From NCBI RefSeq assembly GCF_015461845.1, contig NZ_JACOPW010000006.1, positions 124,001-188,000 on the forward strand: a DNA stretch of 64,000 bases, read 5' to 3'. This document shows positions 32,413 to 40,808 of this stretch, piece by piece. Position 1 is the first letter of the stretch, and each line of letters starts with the position of its first letter. Both the position numbers and the translations under genes were made by a program. Source of the DNA: Pseudomonas mucoides (GTDB lineage Bacteria; Pseudomonadota; Gammaproteobacteria; Pseudomonadales; Pseudomonadaceae). Under the pieces are notes generated by a model. That model had not been told where the DNA came from. It did not search any database and worked only from the letters and a program-made list of their open reading frames with translations.

Positions 32413-33333
32413 GTGGCTGCCTACAACTTGCGTCAACTGAAATACTTCATCACCACCGTCGAATGCGGCAGCGTCGCCGAGGCTTCGCGCAAGCTGTACA
32501 TCGCCCAGCCGGCGATTTCCACGGCGATCAAAGGCCTGGAAGACAGCTTCGGCGTGCAACTGCTGATCCGTCATCACGCCCAAGGCGTGTCCTTGACGCC
32601 GAGCGGCGCGCGCTTCTACCGCAAGGCCCAGGAGCTGTTGCGCATGGCCAAGGAGTTCGAACAGAACGCCTTGGCCGACAATGACGTGGTATCGGGACAG
32701 ATCGACATCGGCTGCTTCGAAACGGTCGCGCCGCTGTACTTGCCGCAATTGATTGCCGGATTCTCGGCGCTGTATCCGGGGGTGAAAATCCGCATTCGCG
32801 ACGGCGAGCAACAAGAGCTGGTGCAAGGCCTGACGTCGGGCACCTTCGACCTGGCGATCCTGTACGAACACGACCTCGACGCCACCATCCAGACCGAACC
32901 GTTGATGCCGGCGCAGCGACCCTATGCGTTGCTGCCGGCAGACCATCGCTTTGCCCAACTCAAGCAGGTATCGCTGCGCGACCTGTGCCTGGAGCCGATG
33001 ATTCTGCTGGACGTGCAACCGAGCCGGACGTACTTCGTCAGCCTGTTCGAGGAATTGAACCTGTCGCCGAACATTGCCTTCAGCTCACCGTCGATCGAGA
33101 TGGTGCGGGGGATGGTCGGGCAAGGGTTCGGCTTCTCGATCCTGGTGACGCGGCCGCATTCGGAATGCACTTACGACGGGCAGAAAGTGGTGTGCGTGGA
33201 TATCGTCGAAGAGGTCACTGGTTCGGGATTGGTGGCGGCATGGTTGAAGCGCGGGCAACTGACCAAACCCGCGCAGTTGTTTGCCGACTATTGCCGGGAG
33301 CAACTCACTGCCAAGGCCGGCGCAAGCACATGA
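32413..33333 (+). CDS. LysR-family regulator of the amine-catabolic unit
   Basis: A 306-residue LysR protein. The helix-turn-helix covers about residues 3-60 (LRQLKYFITTVECGSVAEASRKLYIAQPAISTAIKGLE), with a co-inducer domain after the linker. GTG 32413 with GAGG six bases upstream gives the standard N-terminus, better than an ATG 30 bases earlier. It is divergent from the PuuC-like gene over 225 bases, so it probably activates it in response to an amine. No clear T-N11-A dyad was identified. Confidence 0.92.
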   Translation: MAAYNLRQLKYFITTVECGSVAEASRKLYIAQPAISTAIKGLEDSFGVQLLIRHHAQGVSLTPSGARFYRKAQELLRMAKEFEQNALADNDVVSGQIDIGCFETVAPLYLPQLIAGFSALYPGVKIRIRDGEQQELVQGLTSGTFDLAILYEHDLDATIQTEPLMPAQRPYALLPADHRFAQLKQVSLRDLCLEPMILLDVQPSRTYFVSLFEELNLSPNIAFSSPSIEMVRGMVGQGFGFSILVTRPHSECTYDGQKVVCVDIVEEVTGSGLVAAWLKRGQLTKPAQLFADYCREQLTAKAGAST

Positions 33334-33346
33334 GCCAAGTGAAATC

Positions 33347-33481
33347 CTGTGGCGAGGGAGCTTGCTCCCGTTCGACTGCGCAGCAGTCGCATCTCCATTG
33401 CATGCGGTGTATCTGACACATTCAGGCGGCCGATTATGGGGCCGCTTCGTGGCCCAACGGGAGCAAGCTCCCTCGCCACAG
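33347..33481. repeat. REPIN with GAGGGAGCTTGCTCCC cores
   Basis: Two 26-base arms (CTGTGGCGAGGGAGCTTGCT... and the exact complement at 33456-33481) face each other over an 83-base spacer. The core differs from the other REPs (GGGAGCTTGCTCCC), marking a third subfamily. It lies between the LysR and hrpB stops and may end both transcripts. Confidence 0.93.
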
Positions 33482-33503
33482 TTTTTGTGTTCTACCCCAA
33501 GAG

Positions 33504-36020
33504 TTACTTGCGGGGTTTGATCCGAGCGGTGGCTTCGGCCACCAATGGATCATCCGGCCAGTAATGCTTCGGGTACCGCCCCTTCAAATCCTTCTTCACC
33601 TCGGCATAGGTGCTGCGCCAGAAGTTCGCCAGGTCCTGAGTTACCTGTACCGGCCGCCGCGCAGGTGACAGCAGATGCAGCTTGACCACTTGCCGGCCAC
33701 CGGCAATGCGCGGGGTCTCGGCCAGGCCGAACAGTTCCTGCAAACGCACCGCCAGAATCGGCGGCTGCTCGCTGTAATCCAGACGAATCGACGACCCCGA
33801 CGGCACGCTCAGATGATGCGGCGCCAGCTCATCGAGCCGTTGCGGCAGCGGCCACGGCAGCAAGTTATGGACGATGCTCGACAGGTCCAGGTTGGCAAAG
33901 TGGCTGAGCCGCGAGACTTTGCCCAGATACGGCATCAGCCAATGTTCAAGGCTTTTGAGCAGCGCAGCATCGCTGACGTCCGGCCATTCACTGTCGCCCT
34001 TGCCGGCCATATCCAACTGACGCAACAAGGCCACCCGCGCCTGCCACTGACGCAGCTCCGGAGTCCACGGCAACAGCTCCAGCCCTTTACGCCGGACCAG
34101 ATTGACCAAGGCCTGACTGCGCGCAGTTTCATCGAGACCGGTCAACGGTTCGCGGCTCAGGATCAGTTCACCGACCTTGCGCTGACGCTCGGCGCGCAAC
34201 ACACCTTCGCGCTCATCCCAATCCAGTTGATCGACGATGCGCACTTGCTCGGCGAGCACCGAGTCGAACAGCGCCGGATCGAAATCCGCCGCCAGATAAA
34301 TCCTTTCCTCCCGCTGGCCCTGACGACTGCCGAGATCGGCAATCACCAGCCATGCCTGTTTCATCAGGCTGTCAGCCTCGGCGAACAACGCGGCGCGGCC
34401 GTTGGCCAAGCGGTATTCCGCCCCCCCGGCACGGCGCTGCTGGGCAACACGGTCGGGATAAGCCAGCGCCAGCAGTGCGCCGAGCCAGCGCGGATGATCC
34501 GGATCGCTGACCGGCTCCGAGGCTTTGCCACGCAAATAACCACGATATTGCCGCGCCAGTTGCCGGGCCCGTTGAACGCCACCTTGAGCACCGCGCGCGG
34601 CACGTTCTTCGCCGGACAACAGCACCAAGCGACTGTGCAGATCGGCACCCGCGCCGCGCAAGATATCGCGTTCACCGAGCAATGCCGCGACATCGCAGGC
34701 CATGTCGGCCAAGCCGAGCGCCTGGCCGCGTAACAACAAATGCGCGATACGCGGATGCGCCGGCAGTTCGGCCATGGCCTGACCGTGTCGGGTCAGCGCT
34801 TCACCGTCCAATGCGCCCAGTCGATCCAGCAAGTCCTGAGCCTGGGCATAGGCGGCGGCCGGCGGGACATCCAGCCAAACCAACTGACCCGGCGTCACGC
34901 CCCAGCGACCGAGTTGCAACGCCAGGCCGGCGAGGTCCGCCGAGAGAATTTCCGCACTGGCGTAGGCCGCCAGTTGTTCATGCTGATCCTGTGACCACAA
35001 GCGATAACACACCCCCGGCTCCAAGCGCCCTGCCCGGCCCGCGCGTTGCGTGGCGCTGGCCTTGGAGATGCGTTGGGTGTCGAGGCGGGTCATGCCGCTG
35101 CCGGGGTCGAAACGCGGTACCCGCGCCAACCCCGCGTCGATCACCACGCGCACGCCATCGATGGTCAGGCTGGTCTCGGCGATGTTGGTTGCCAGCACCA
35201 CTTTGCGAAAGCCTGCCGGCGCTGGATCAATCGCCGCGCGTTGGGCATTCAGGTCCAGTTCGCCGTGCAGCGGGCACAGCAGCACCTGCGGGCTATCGCC
35301 CAAGGCATCAGCCAATTGTTGATGGACCCGACGGATTTCCGCTTGTCCCGGCAGGAACACCAGAAGGCTGCCGGTTTCATCGTTCAAGGCCTCAAGGATG
35401 GTCTGCACCACTCGCGGCTCGATGAACTCACCGGGCTGGAACGGCCGCCCCCAGCGCATCGCCACCGGGTACATGCGACCTTCGCTGCGCAGAATTGGCG
35501 CATCGTCGAGCAACCCGGCCAGGCGTTCGCCCTCCAGGGTTGCCGACATCAGCAGGATTTTCAGCGGTTGATCGTCGCGAAACAGCTCCCGGCCATTCAG
35601 GCTAAGGGCCAACGCCAGGTCGGCGTCGAGGCTGCGCTCGTGGAATTCATCGAAGATCAGCAGGCCAACGCCTTCCAGCGCCGGGTCGTCCTGCAAGCGC
35701 CGCGTGAGGATGCCTTCGGTGACCACTTCGATACGGGTCTTGGGCCCGACTTTGCTGTCGAGGCGAATGCGATACCCGACCGTTTCGCCAACCTTCTCAC
35801 CCATTTCACTGGCCAGCCGCTCCGCCGCCGCCCGTGCTGCCAACCGGCGCGGTTCAAGCATCAGAATGGTCTGCCCGGCCAGCCAGGCTTCGTTGAGCAA
35901 GGCCAATGGAACACGGGTGGTCTTACCGGCGCCGGGCGGTGCTTCGAGCACGGCTTCGTGGCGTATCGCCAAGGCGTCACGCAGCGCGGGTAAAACTTCA
36001 TCAATCGGCAAAGAAATCAT
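33504..36020 (-). CDS. hrpB: ATP-dependent helicase HrpB
   Basis: An 838-residue DEAH/RHA-type helicase. Walker A is PPGAGKTT with Lys33, motif II is DEFHERSLDADL near residue 120, motif III MSAT near 155, and the second RecA domain has LATNIAETSLTIDGV and QRAGRAGR. The C-terminal third (HA2 and HrpB C domain, ending RYPKHYWPDDP) is specific to HrpB. Its cellular RNA role is not firmly settled. ATG 36020 with GGGAGC upstream is the start; in-frame sequence further upstream belongs to the MITE-like element. Confidence 0.95.
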   Translation of the reverse strand: MISLPIDEVLPALRDALAIRHEAVLEAPPGAGKTTRVPLALLNEAWLAGQTILMLEPRRLAARAAAERLASEMGEKVGETVGYRIRLDSKVGPKTRIEVVTEGILTRRLQDDPALEGVGLLIFDEFHERSLDADLALALSLNGRELFRDDQPLKILLMSATLEGERLAGLLDDAPILRSEGRMYPVAMRWGRPFQPGEFIEPRVVQTILEALNDETGSLLVFLPGQAEIRRVHQQLADALGDSPQVLLCPLHGELDLNAQRAAIDPAPAGFRKVVLATNIAETSLTIDGVRVVIDAGLARVPRFDPGSGMTRLDTQRISKASATQRAGRAGRLEPGVCYRLWSQDQHEQLAAYASAEILSADLAGLALQLGRWGVTPGQLVWLDVPPAAAYAQAQDLLDRLGALDGEALTRHGQAMAELPAHPRIAHLLLRGQALGLADMACDVAALLGERDILRGAGADLHSRLVLLSGEERAARGAQGGVQRARQLARQYRGYLRGKASEPVSDPDHPRWLGALLALAYPDRVAQQRRAGGAEYRLANGRAALFAEADSLMKQAWLVIADLGSRQGQREERIYLAADFDPALFDSVLAEQVRIVDQLDWDEREGVLRAERQRKVGELILSREPLTGLDETARSQALVNLVRRKGLELLPWTPELRQWQARVALLRQLDMAGKGDSEWPDVSDAALLKSLEHWLMPYLGKVSRLSHFANLDLSSIVHNLLPWPLPQRLDELAPHHLSVPSGSSIRLDYSEQPPILAVRLQELFGLAETPRIAGGRQVVKLHLLSPARRPVQVTQDLANFWRSTYAEVKKDLKGRYPKHYWPDDPLVAEATARIKPRK

Positions 36021-36030
36021 GCTGGCTCCC

Positions 36031-36287
36031 CAGGGCATGCCCACAGTAAATTGTGAGTCACGTTGAAGCTGTGGACGTTCCAGGCAAGGCGCGGGACGCA
36101 GGTAAGGGTCGTTTCCTTGCCAAGTCCCGCAACGCAGCATGGCGCGTCCACAGCTTCAGCCCGGAGGGCCGAACCCCGAAAAACTTCATCAGCCGTTGCG
36201 CGTTGCCGATCTGAAAAAAACAACATCAATCCTCAACTATCCCAATGGGGGTGAGACGCGGCCGCAATTTACTGTGGGCACGCCCTG
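36031..36287. repeat. 257-bp MITE-like element with 23-bp terminal inverted repeats
   Basis: Ends read CAGGGCATGCCCACAGTAAA (left, from 36031) and the complement at 36265-36287, 22 of 23 bases identical in the arms. Inside, a 14-bp dyad TGAAGCTGTGGACG (36064-36077 with 36145-36158) encloses a further GCGGGAC / GTCCCGC pair. It carries no transposase and no convincing gene, and starts 11 bases from the hrpB start codon. It could be a non-autonomous transposable element or a structured RNA-coding unit. The remainder of the gap to 36381 has no gene. Confidence 0.75.
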
Positions 36288-36381
36288 CCGGCGCGAGTAT
36301 AACGGCGAACTGCCAGGCGTTCGTAAGGGTCCTAATTCATACCGACGCCTTTTCGTTTTGAAATTACCCAGGAGATTTCAT

Positions 36382-36801
36382 ATGCGTGTTCCCTTTCGCC
36401 TGATTGGCGGTGTGTTGGTTGCAACCCTGCTCACCCAAGTGACCGCTTGCGGCTCGATTTTCTACCCCGACCGCCGTGGGCAAATCGACGGCAAGATTGA
36501 CCCGGCCATCGCCGCGCTGGATGCCGTGGGCCTGTTGTTCTACATCATCCCCGGCCTGATCGCGTTTGCGGTCGACTTCGCCACCGGCGCGATTTACTTC
36601 GAGCCTGGCAAGACGGCTCAGGTCGATCCGGAGAAGCTCAAGGAAGCGATCGGAGCGGACGGCAAGGTCGATAACCACAAGTTGCAGACTATTCTCGAAA
36701 CTGAACTGGGCCGCAGCTTCCCGCTGGACGACCCACGCCTGATCCAACACAAAGGCAGCACCCAGCAACTGGCCCTGCTCGGCCTGCAACCCGCCGCGTA
36801 A
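36382..36801 (+). CDS. Small lipoprotein of unknown function
   Basis: A 139-residue protein. Residues 1-23 are a lipoprotein signal with the lipobox VTAC (LLTQVTACGS), so Cys24 is the lipidation site. A hydrophobic stretch (ALDAVGLLFYIIPGLIAFAVDFATGAIYF, about 50-78) follows, and the C-terminal half is polar with a helical DPEKLKEAIGADGKVDNHKLQTILETELG. Found in Pseudomonas genomes, sometimes mislabelled as polyribonucleotide nucleotidyltransferase; I see no evidence for that. ATG 36382 follows GGAG. Confidence 0.85.
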   Translation: MRVPFRLIGGVLVATLLTQVTACGSIFYPDRRGQIDGKIDPAIAALDAVGLLFYIIPGLIAFAVDFATGAIYFEPGKTAQVDPEKLKEAIGADGKVDNHKLQTILETELGRSFPLDDPRLIQHKGSTQQLALLGLQPAA

Positions 36802-36830
36802 TCGGTGCACCAAAAGGAAAAGCTGCCCCT

Positions 36831-37736
36831 ATGATTTCCAGCTCCGAACATGCCCGCCTGCTGCGGCTGGCGACCCGTGCCTCGGTGGCGGTGGCGTGTA
36901 CGCTGATCGTCGCCAAGGCCATCGCCTGGTGGTTGAGCGGCTCGGTGAGCATGCTCGCCGGGTTGACCGACTCGACGCTCGACGGCGTCACGTCGCTGCT
37001 CAACCTGCTGGCAGTGCATTACGCCTTGCGCCCGGCCGATGACGACCATCGTTACGGGCATGGCAAGGCCGAGTCGCTGGCGGGCATGGCCCAGGCGTTG
37101 TTCATTGGCGGCAGTGCGGTGTTGATTTCCATGCAGGCGATTGACCGGCTGCAACACCCGGAGCCAGTCGGCGCGCCATGGATCAGCATCGGGGTGATCG
37201 TGTTTTCCCTGGTGCTGACGCTGGCGTTGCTGATGGTGCAGCATCGCGTGGTCAAGGCCACCGGCTCCAACGCGGTGCGTGCAGACTCGCTGCATTACCG
37301 CTCGGACCTGCTGCTCAATGGCAGCATTCTGGTGGCGCTGGTGCTGGCCGGGTTTGGCTGGCATCAGGTCGACCCGTGGTTCGGTCTGGGGATTGCCGCG
37401 TACATTCTCTGGAGCGCGATTCAGATCGCTCGGGAAAGCTTCACGGTGTTGATGGATGCAGAACTGCCACCGGATGTCAGTCAGCACATGCTGGAACTGG
37501 CGTGCAGCGTGCCGGGTGTTCTGGGGGCGCATGATTTGCGTACACGGATTTCCGGTAACCAGTGGTTCGTGCAACTGCACCTGGAATTGCCGGGGGATTT
37601 GACGCTTTCAGTTGCCCACGGCATCAGCGATCAAGCCGCCGATGCCATCCACGCCGCCTACCCGCGAGCCGAAGTGCTGGTGCACGCCGACCCGCAGGAA
37701 GTGGCGTTGGCCACCAGGACTCAGAAAGAAACCTGA
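36831..37736 (+). CDS. fieF: Cation diffusion facilitator (FieF type)
   Basis: A 301-residue divalent-metal exporter of the CDF family with six predicted transmembrane helices. The metal site includes Asp residues of DSTLDGVTS in helix 2 and HYRSDLLLNG in helix 5, and the loop HRYGHGKAESLAGM that follows helix 2. A C-terminal metallochaperone-like domain begins near residue 205. Zinc or ferrous iron are likely substrates. The start has AAGGAAAAGC upstream. It runs tail to tail with the Gln/Asn-rich protein, their ends overlapping by 16 bases. Confidence 0.93.
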   Translation: MISSSEHARLLRLATRASVAVACTLIVAKAIAWWLSGSVSMLAGLTDSTLDGVTSLLNLLAVHYALRPADDDHRYGHGKAESLAGMAQALFIGGSAVLISMQAIDRLQHPEPVGAPWISIGVIVFSLVLTLALLMVQHRVVKATGSNAVRADSLHYRSDLLLNGSILVALVLAGFGWHQVDPWFGLGIAAYILWSAIQIARESFTVLMDAELPPDVSQHMLELACSVPGVLGAHDLRTRISGNQWFVQLHLELPGDLTLSVAHGISDQAADAIHAAYPRAEVLVHADPQEVALATRTQKET

Positions 37737-38785
37737 TAGCCGCGACTACTGAGGCAATTGCCCTGGGCCTGGCGGTAGGCTTGCACCACCGAAGGATCCG
37801 GTTGGTAGGTGGCGGTTCTTGGATCGAAGCCGCTTTGCTGCACCGCGTATTGATAGCACTCGTAGCCGTCCTGACTGACTTGCTCCGGTGACTGACCGTT
37901 GGCGGGATAGGCCGTGACGTCATAACCATTGCTCGTCGGCTGAGGCTGCGCTTGCACGGGCGGTTCGACCACGACGTAGTCCTGAGTGCTTTCCTGATAG
38001 GCGTAATACGAGCCTGCGGCCAGGAACAACAACGCTCCGCCAATCCATACTTCACGGGCGTAATCGGGCAAGTAACTCACACGAATCCCGCGCGGCGGCT
38101 GCACCACCACGTAACGCGGGCCTTGCGGGCGATACCAGTAGCCGCCGGAATAGAAGTAATCCCGACCGCCGTAAGGCACGCGGTAATCGCGATCCGGGAA
38201 ACGATCGATCACCTGACCGGGCCGATACTGCGGACCGGGTCCCCAACCGTTGCCGTGACCATTCGGGCGCCCTGCCCAGTAATGATCATTGGGGTGTGCG
38301 CCCATACCGCCGGTTTGCCACTGCTGGTTGTATCCGTTGTTGCGCGGATTGTCCTGATAGTACCCACGCTGCGGCTGCTGGGTCTGGCGCACGGTATCGG
38401 GCCGGCCCTGAATCGGCAGGTCATTGGCGGGTAATTGCGGCGGCGGTGGCGGCGAGCGAACCGGGTTGTTGTAGTCGTGCTGCGGTCGTGGCTGGTTCTG
38501 GTTCTGCCATTGACCGTTGTTTTGGTTTTGGCCGTTATGTTCAAACTGGCGGCTGTTTTCGCCACGAATGATCTCGTTGTTCTGCGGACGGGGCTGATTA
38601 TTCTGCTCATTGTTCTGCGGGCGTTGCTGATTGTTGCCATGCCCCTGACCGTTGCCCTGATGGCCATCCGGCCCATGCTGCCCGCCATCGTTTCCACGGT
38701 TTTGCTGATCATCGGCCAGCGATTGTGCAGCGACACCAACACACAGCAAACCAACACCGGCCAAACGCCAGATGCGCGACTTCAT
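37721..38785 (-). CDS. Secreted/membrane Asn/Gln-rich DUF6515-like protein
   Basis: A 354-residue protein. Residues 1-20 form a signal peptide (VGLLCVGVAAQSLAD). Residues 25-180 are strongly Asn/Gln/Pro rich (QNNGQWQNQNQPRPQ) and predicted disordered. A DUF6515-type domain follows (YGGRDYFYSGGYWYRPQGPRYVVVQPPRG), then a transmembrane segment (GGALLFLAAGSYYAY) and an extracytoplasmic tail with two Cys (YECYQYA, GNCLSSRG). The composition recalls secreted matrix- or amyloid-like proteins, but no activity is known. ATG 38785 has AGG six bases upstream. Start, signal and tail are consistent. Confidence 0.85.
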   Translation of the reverse strand: MKSRIWRLAGVGLLCVGVAAQSLADDQQNRGNDGGQHGPDGHQGNGQGHGNNQQRPQNNEQNNQPRPQNNEIIRGENSRQFEHNGQNQNNGQWQNQNQPRPQHDYNNPVRSPPPPPQLPANDLPIQGRPDTVRQTQQPQRGYYQDNPRNNGYNQQWQTGGMGAHPNDHYWAGRPNGHGNGWGPGPQYRPGQVIDRFPDRDYRVPYGGRDYFYSGGYWYRPQGPRYVVVQPPRGIRVSYLPDYAREVWIGGALLFLAAGSYYAYQESTQDYVVVEPPVQAQPQPTSNGYDVTAYPANGQSPEQVSQDGYECYQYAVQQSGFDPRTATYQPDPSVVQAYRQAQGNCLSSRGYQVSF

Positions 38786-39220
38786 GCTTTTCCTCACTGC
38801 GGGTTAGGGCCTGTACGTAAGACTGGAAAAGCACAGACCGGTTCTGCAACAGGTTATCAGTCGCGAAACTTATTTATTGAGGGCAGAAGAGAAATCGCGG
38901 GCAAAAGAAAAGGGAGACCCGTCGGCCTCCCTTTGAGAACTTCGTCCGTGCTCGACGCTTATGACGCCGGCTCACCTCACGCCGTCTTCTGGACAGTGTG
39001 TAGCTCGGGGGCCGGCACATCCCCGGTGGGGGTGGCGGCCGCGACTGGCCTGATTGGGCGAGTCGCTGTGGACTGTTTGTCCGAGCAGTGATTCTGGTGA
39101 TAAGGATAGGCCTGAGGCGCCGGCAGAGGATTGCTAAGATTGCTCAAATAAACATCACTTGCGCAATTTTTAACCCTGGATAGATAATCTGCCGCAATAG
39201 TTACGACAAAGGCCTGATTG
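38786..39220. other. 435-base region without a convincing gene, orphan minus-strand terminator
   Basis: Holds the promoters of the Gln/Asn-rich gene (leftward) and Lrp gene (rightward) plus a clear minus-strand terminator near 38903-38934. No called gene explains the terminator. A minus-strand open frame ending with TGA at 38977 lies just upstream of it but shows no strong start or family match. Confidence 0.5.
38903..38934 (-). terminator. Orphan Rho-independent terminator
   Basis: On the minus strand, AAAGGGAG pairs with CTCCCTTT across a 10-base loop and is followed by TTCTTTT. It lies 118 bases upstream of the Gln/Asn-rich gene, so it ends a transcript from the 39.0-39.2 kb region that has no annotated gene: a small RNA or small protein. 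Confidence 0.7.
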
Positions 39221-39700
39221 ATGAGCAAACTCGACCGATACGACCTGAGCATTTTGGCGGAATTGCAGCGTGACGCGCGCATCTCCAACCAGGAACTGGC
39301 CGAACGCATTGGCCTGTCGCCTTCGCCATGCTCGCGCCGGGTCAAGCAGCTGGAAGACGACGGCTACATCACCCGTCAGGTCGCCCTGCTCGACCGCAAA
39401 ATGCTCGGTTTGAGCCTGACGGCCTACGTGCTGATCGGCATGGACCGACACACACCCGAGCGGTTCGAAAACTTTGAAGCGGCGATTCGTACCTTGCCGC
39501 AGGTGCTGGAATGCAGCCTGGTGACGGGGATGGATGCGGATTATCAGTTGAAGGTGGTGGTGCCCGATATGGATCACTATCAGAAACTGCTGCTGGGGCA
39601 CCTGACCCGGATTGAAGGGGTGACGAGTGTGCGGTCGAGTTTTGTATTGAATCAGGTGCTCAATAGCACTGAATTACCGCTGACTCATTTGCGCAGCTGA
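39221..39700 (+). CDS. Lrp/AsnC-family transcriptional regulator
   Basis: A 159-residue regulator. The helix-turn-helix is at about residues 4-60 (DLSILAELQRDARISNQELAERIGL, SPSPCSRRVKQLEDDGYI), then the RAM domain (LTAYVLIGMDRHTPERFENF, VTGMDADYQLKVVVPD). It groups with the Lrp type that starts SKLDRYDLSIL. ATG 39221 follows AAAGG eight bases upstream. No neighbour on its strand points to a target; a terminator-like REPIN follows 8 bases after the stop. Confidence 0.92.
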   Translation: MSKLDRYDLSILAELQRDARISNQELAERIGLSPSPCSRRVKQLEDDGYITRQVALLDRKMLGLSLTAYVLIGMDRHTPERFENFEAAIRTLPQVLECSLVTGMDADYQLKVVVPDMDHYQKLLLGHLTRIEGVTSVRSSFVLNQVLNSTELPLTHLRS

Positions 39701-39707
39701 GGACGCC

Positions 39708-39783
39708 ATCGCGAGCAAGCTCGCTCCCACAGGGGATCTTCTGAGCACCAAAGATCCCCTGTGGGAGCGAGCTTGCTCGCGAT
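39708..39783. repeat. REPIN with 33-bp perfect arms
   Basis: Arms 39708-39740 and 39751-39783 are exact complements (33 bases), with a loop of only 10 bases. They contain ATCGCGAGCAAGCTCGCTCC and the CACAGGGGATC extension. The near-complete hairpin starts 8 bases after the Lrp stop and may act as its terminator. Confidence 0.95.
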
Positions 39784-39900
39784 AGGGCCGGCACAAGCGA
39801 CGAATGACTGCGACACACCGACGCAGGTCAATACATCGCCAATCCCCCGTGGCGTATACTCGCCGCGCCCTTTTAGCCGCGCCTGCGCTGGAGATGTTCG

Positions 39901-40110
39901 ATGGATCCTGCAGTATTTGAAGAGTGGATGATGACGGGCCTTGTCAGCATCCTGATCATTTTCATGGGTTTCATCGTCTGGGATCTGGCGAAGAAGTCCA
40001 AGGCCGGGCGCTTTGGCTCGATGATTCTGTTCTTTGTGCTGGGTCTGGGCGTGGCCGCGTTCGTGATCAAAAGCGTGGTGATCGGCCTGATCGAATCCGG
40101 CACGTTATAA
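39901..40110 (+). CDS. DUF2788 small membrane protein
   Basis: A 69-residue protein with two hydrophobic helices (residues 8-27, MMTGLVSILIIFMGFIVWDL; residues 40-58, SMILFFVLGLGVAAFVIKSV) joined by a basic loop (AKKSKAGRFG). This is the DUF2788 pattern; the function is unknown. Its stop overlaps the convergent rluE stop by 6 bases. Confidence 0.9.
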   Translation: MDPAVFEEWMMTGLVSILIIFMGFIVWDLAKKSKAGRFGSMILFFVLGLGVAAFVIKSVVIGLIESGTL

Positions 40111-40740
40111 ACGCGCCGGTACTTCTTTCCACTGGCCCTGATCGAGCCCTTCGATCGTCCAGTCGCCGATTCTGACCCGCACCAGCCGCAATGTCGGCAA
40201 GCCGACCGCCGCCGTCATGCGCCGCACCTGACGGTTTCGCCCCTCACGAATCACCAATTCCAGCCAACTCGTGGGTACGCTTTTGCGAAAGCGCACCGGC
40301 GGGTTGCGTGGCCACAGCTCCGGTTCTTCAAGCTGCCGCGCCTCGGCCGGCAGCGTCATGCCGTCGTTCAGTTCAACGCCATCACGCAAACGCTGCAATT
40401 GCTCGGCACTCGGCTCGCCTTCCACCTGCACCCAATAGGTCTTGGCCAGTTTGTGTTTCGGGTCGGCGATCCGCGCCTGGAGCTGGCCATCGTTGGTCAG
40501 CAGCAGCAAGCCTTCACTGTCGCGGTCCAGCCGTCCTGCCGGGTAGATTCCGGGAATCTCGATGTAATCCTTGAGCGTCGCCCGCCCTTCGCCGTCGCTG
40601 AATTGGGTCAGCACGTCGAACGGTTTGTTGAACAGGATCAGCTTCGGCTCGGCCGGCGGCGCCTTGGCGACACGGCGCGGGGCTGAGGATGGTGTATTCG
40701 CGCCAGGACGGCGAGGAGCGGGACGTGGTGGACGGGGCAT
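40105..40740 (-). CDS. rluE: 23S rRNA pseudouridine synthase RluE
   Basis: A 211-residue pseudouridine synthase of the RsuA/RluB/E/F branch, modifying U2457 of 23S rRNA in E. coli numbering. The catalytic Asp is in GRLDRDSEGLL, with ILFNKPFDVLTQF, LWPRNPPVRFRKSVPTSW and GRNRQVRRMTA as further RluE marks. The N-terminal 30 residues are a Pro/Arg-rich tail. It is close to E. coli RluE (217 residues). Confidence 0.95.
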   Translation of the reverse strand: MPRPPRPAPRRPGANTPSSAPRRVAKAPPAEPKLILFNKPFDVLTQFSDGEGRATLKDYIEIPGIYPAGRLDRDSEGLLLLTNDGQLQARIADPKHKLAKTYWVQVEGEPSAEQLQRLRDGVELNDGMTLPAEARQLEEPELWPRNPPVRFRKSVPTSWLELVIREGRNRQVRRMTAAVGLPTLRLVRVRIGDWTIEGLDQGQWKEVPARL

Positions 40741-40808
40741 GGGGAAAGAAACATCTAACGGTCAGGGCTGCTAATGCTAGTGCTCTGACCGTTAAATGAC
40801 CATGACTG

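Noticed and set aside
36139..36381. Small open frames inside the inverted-repeat element
   Set aside because: They lack ribosome binding sites and their sequences follow from the repeat structure, so they are not called as genes.
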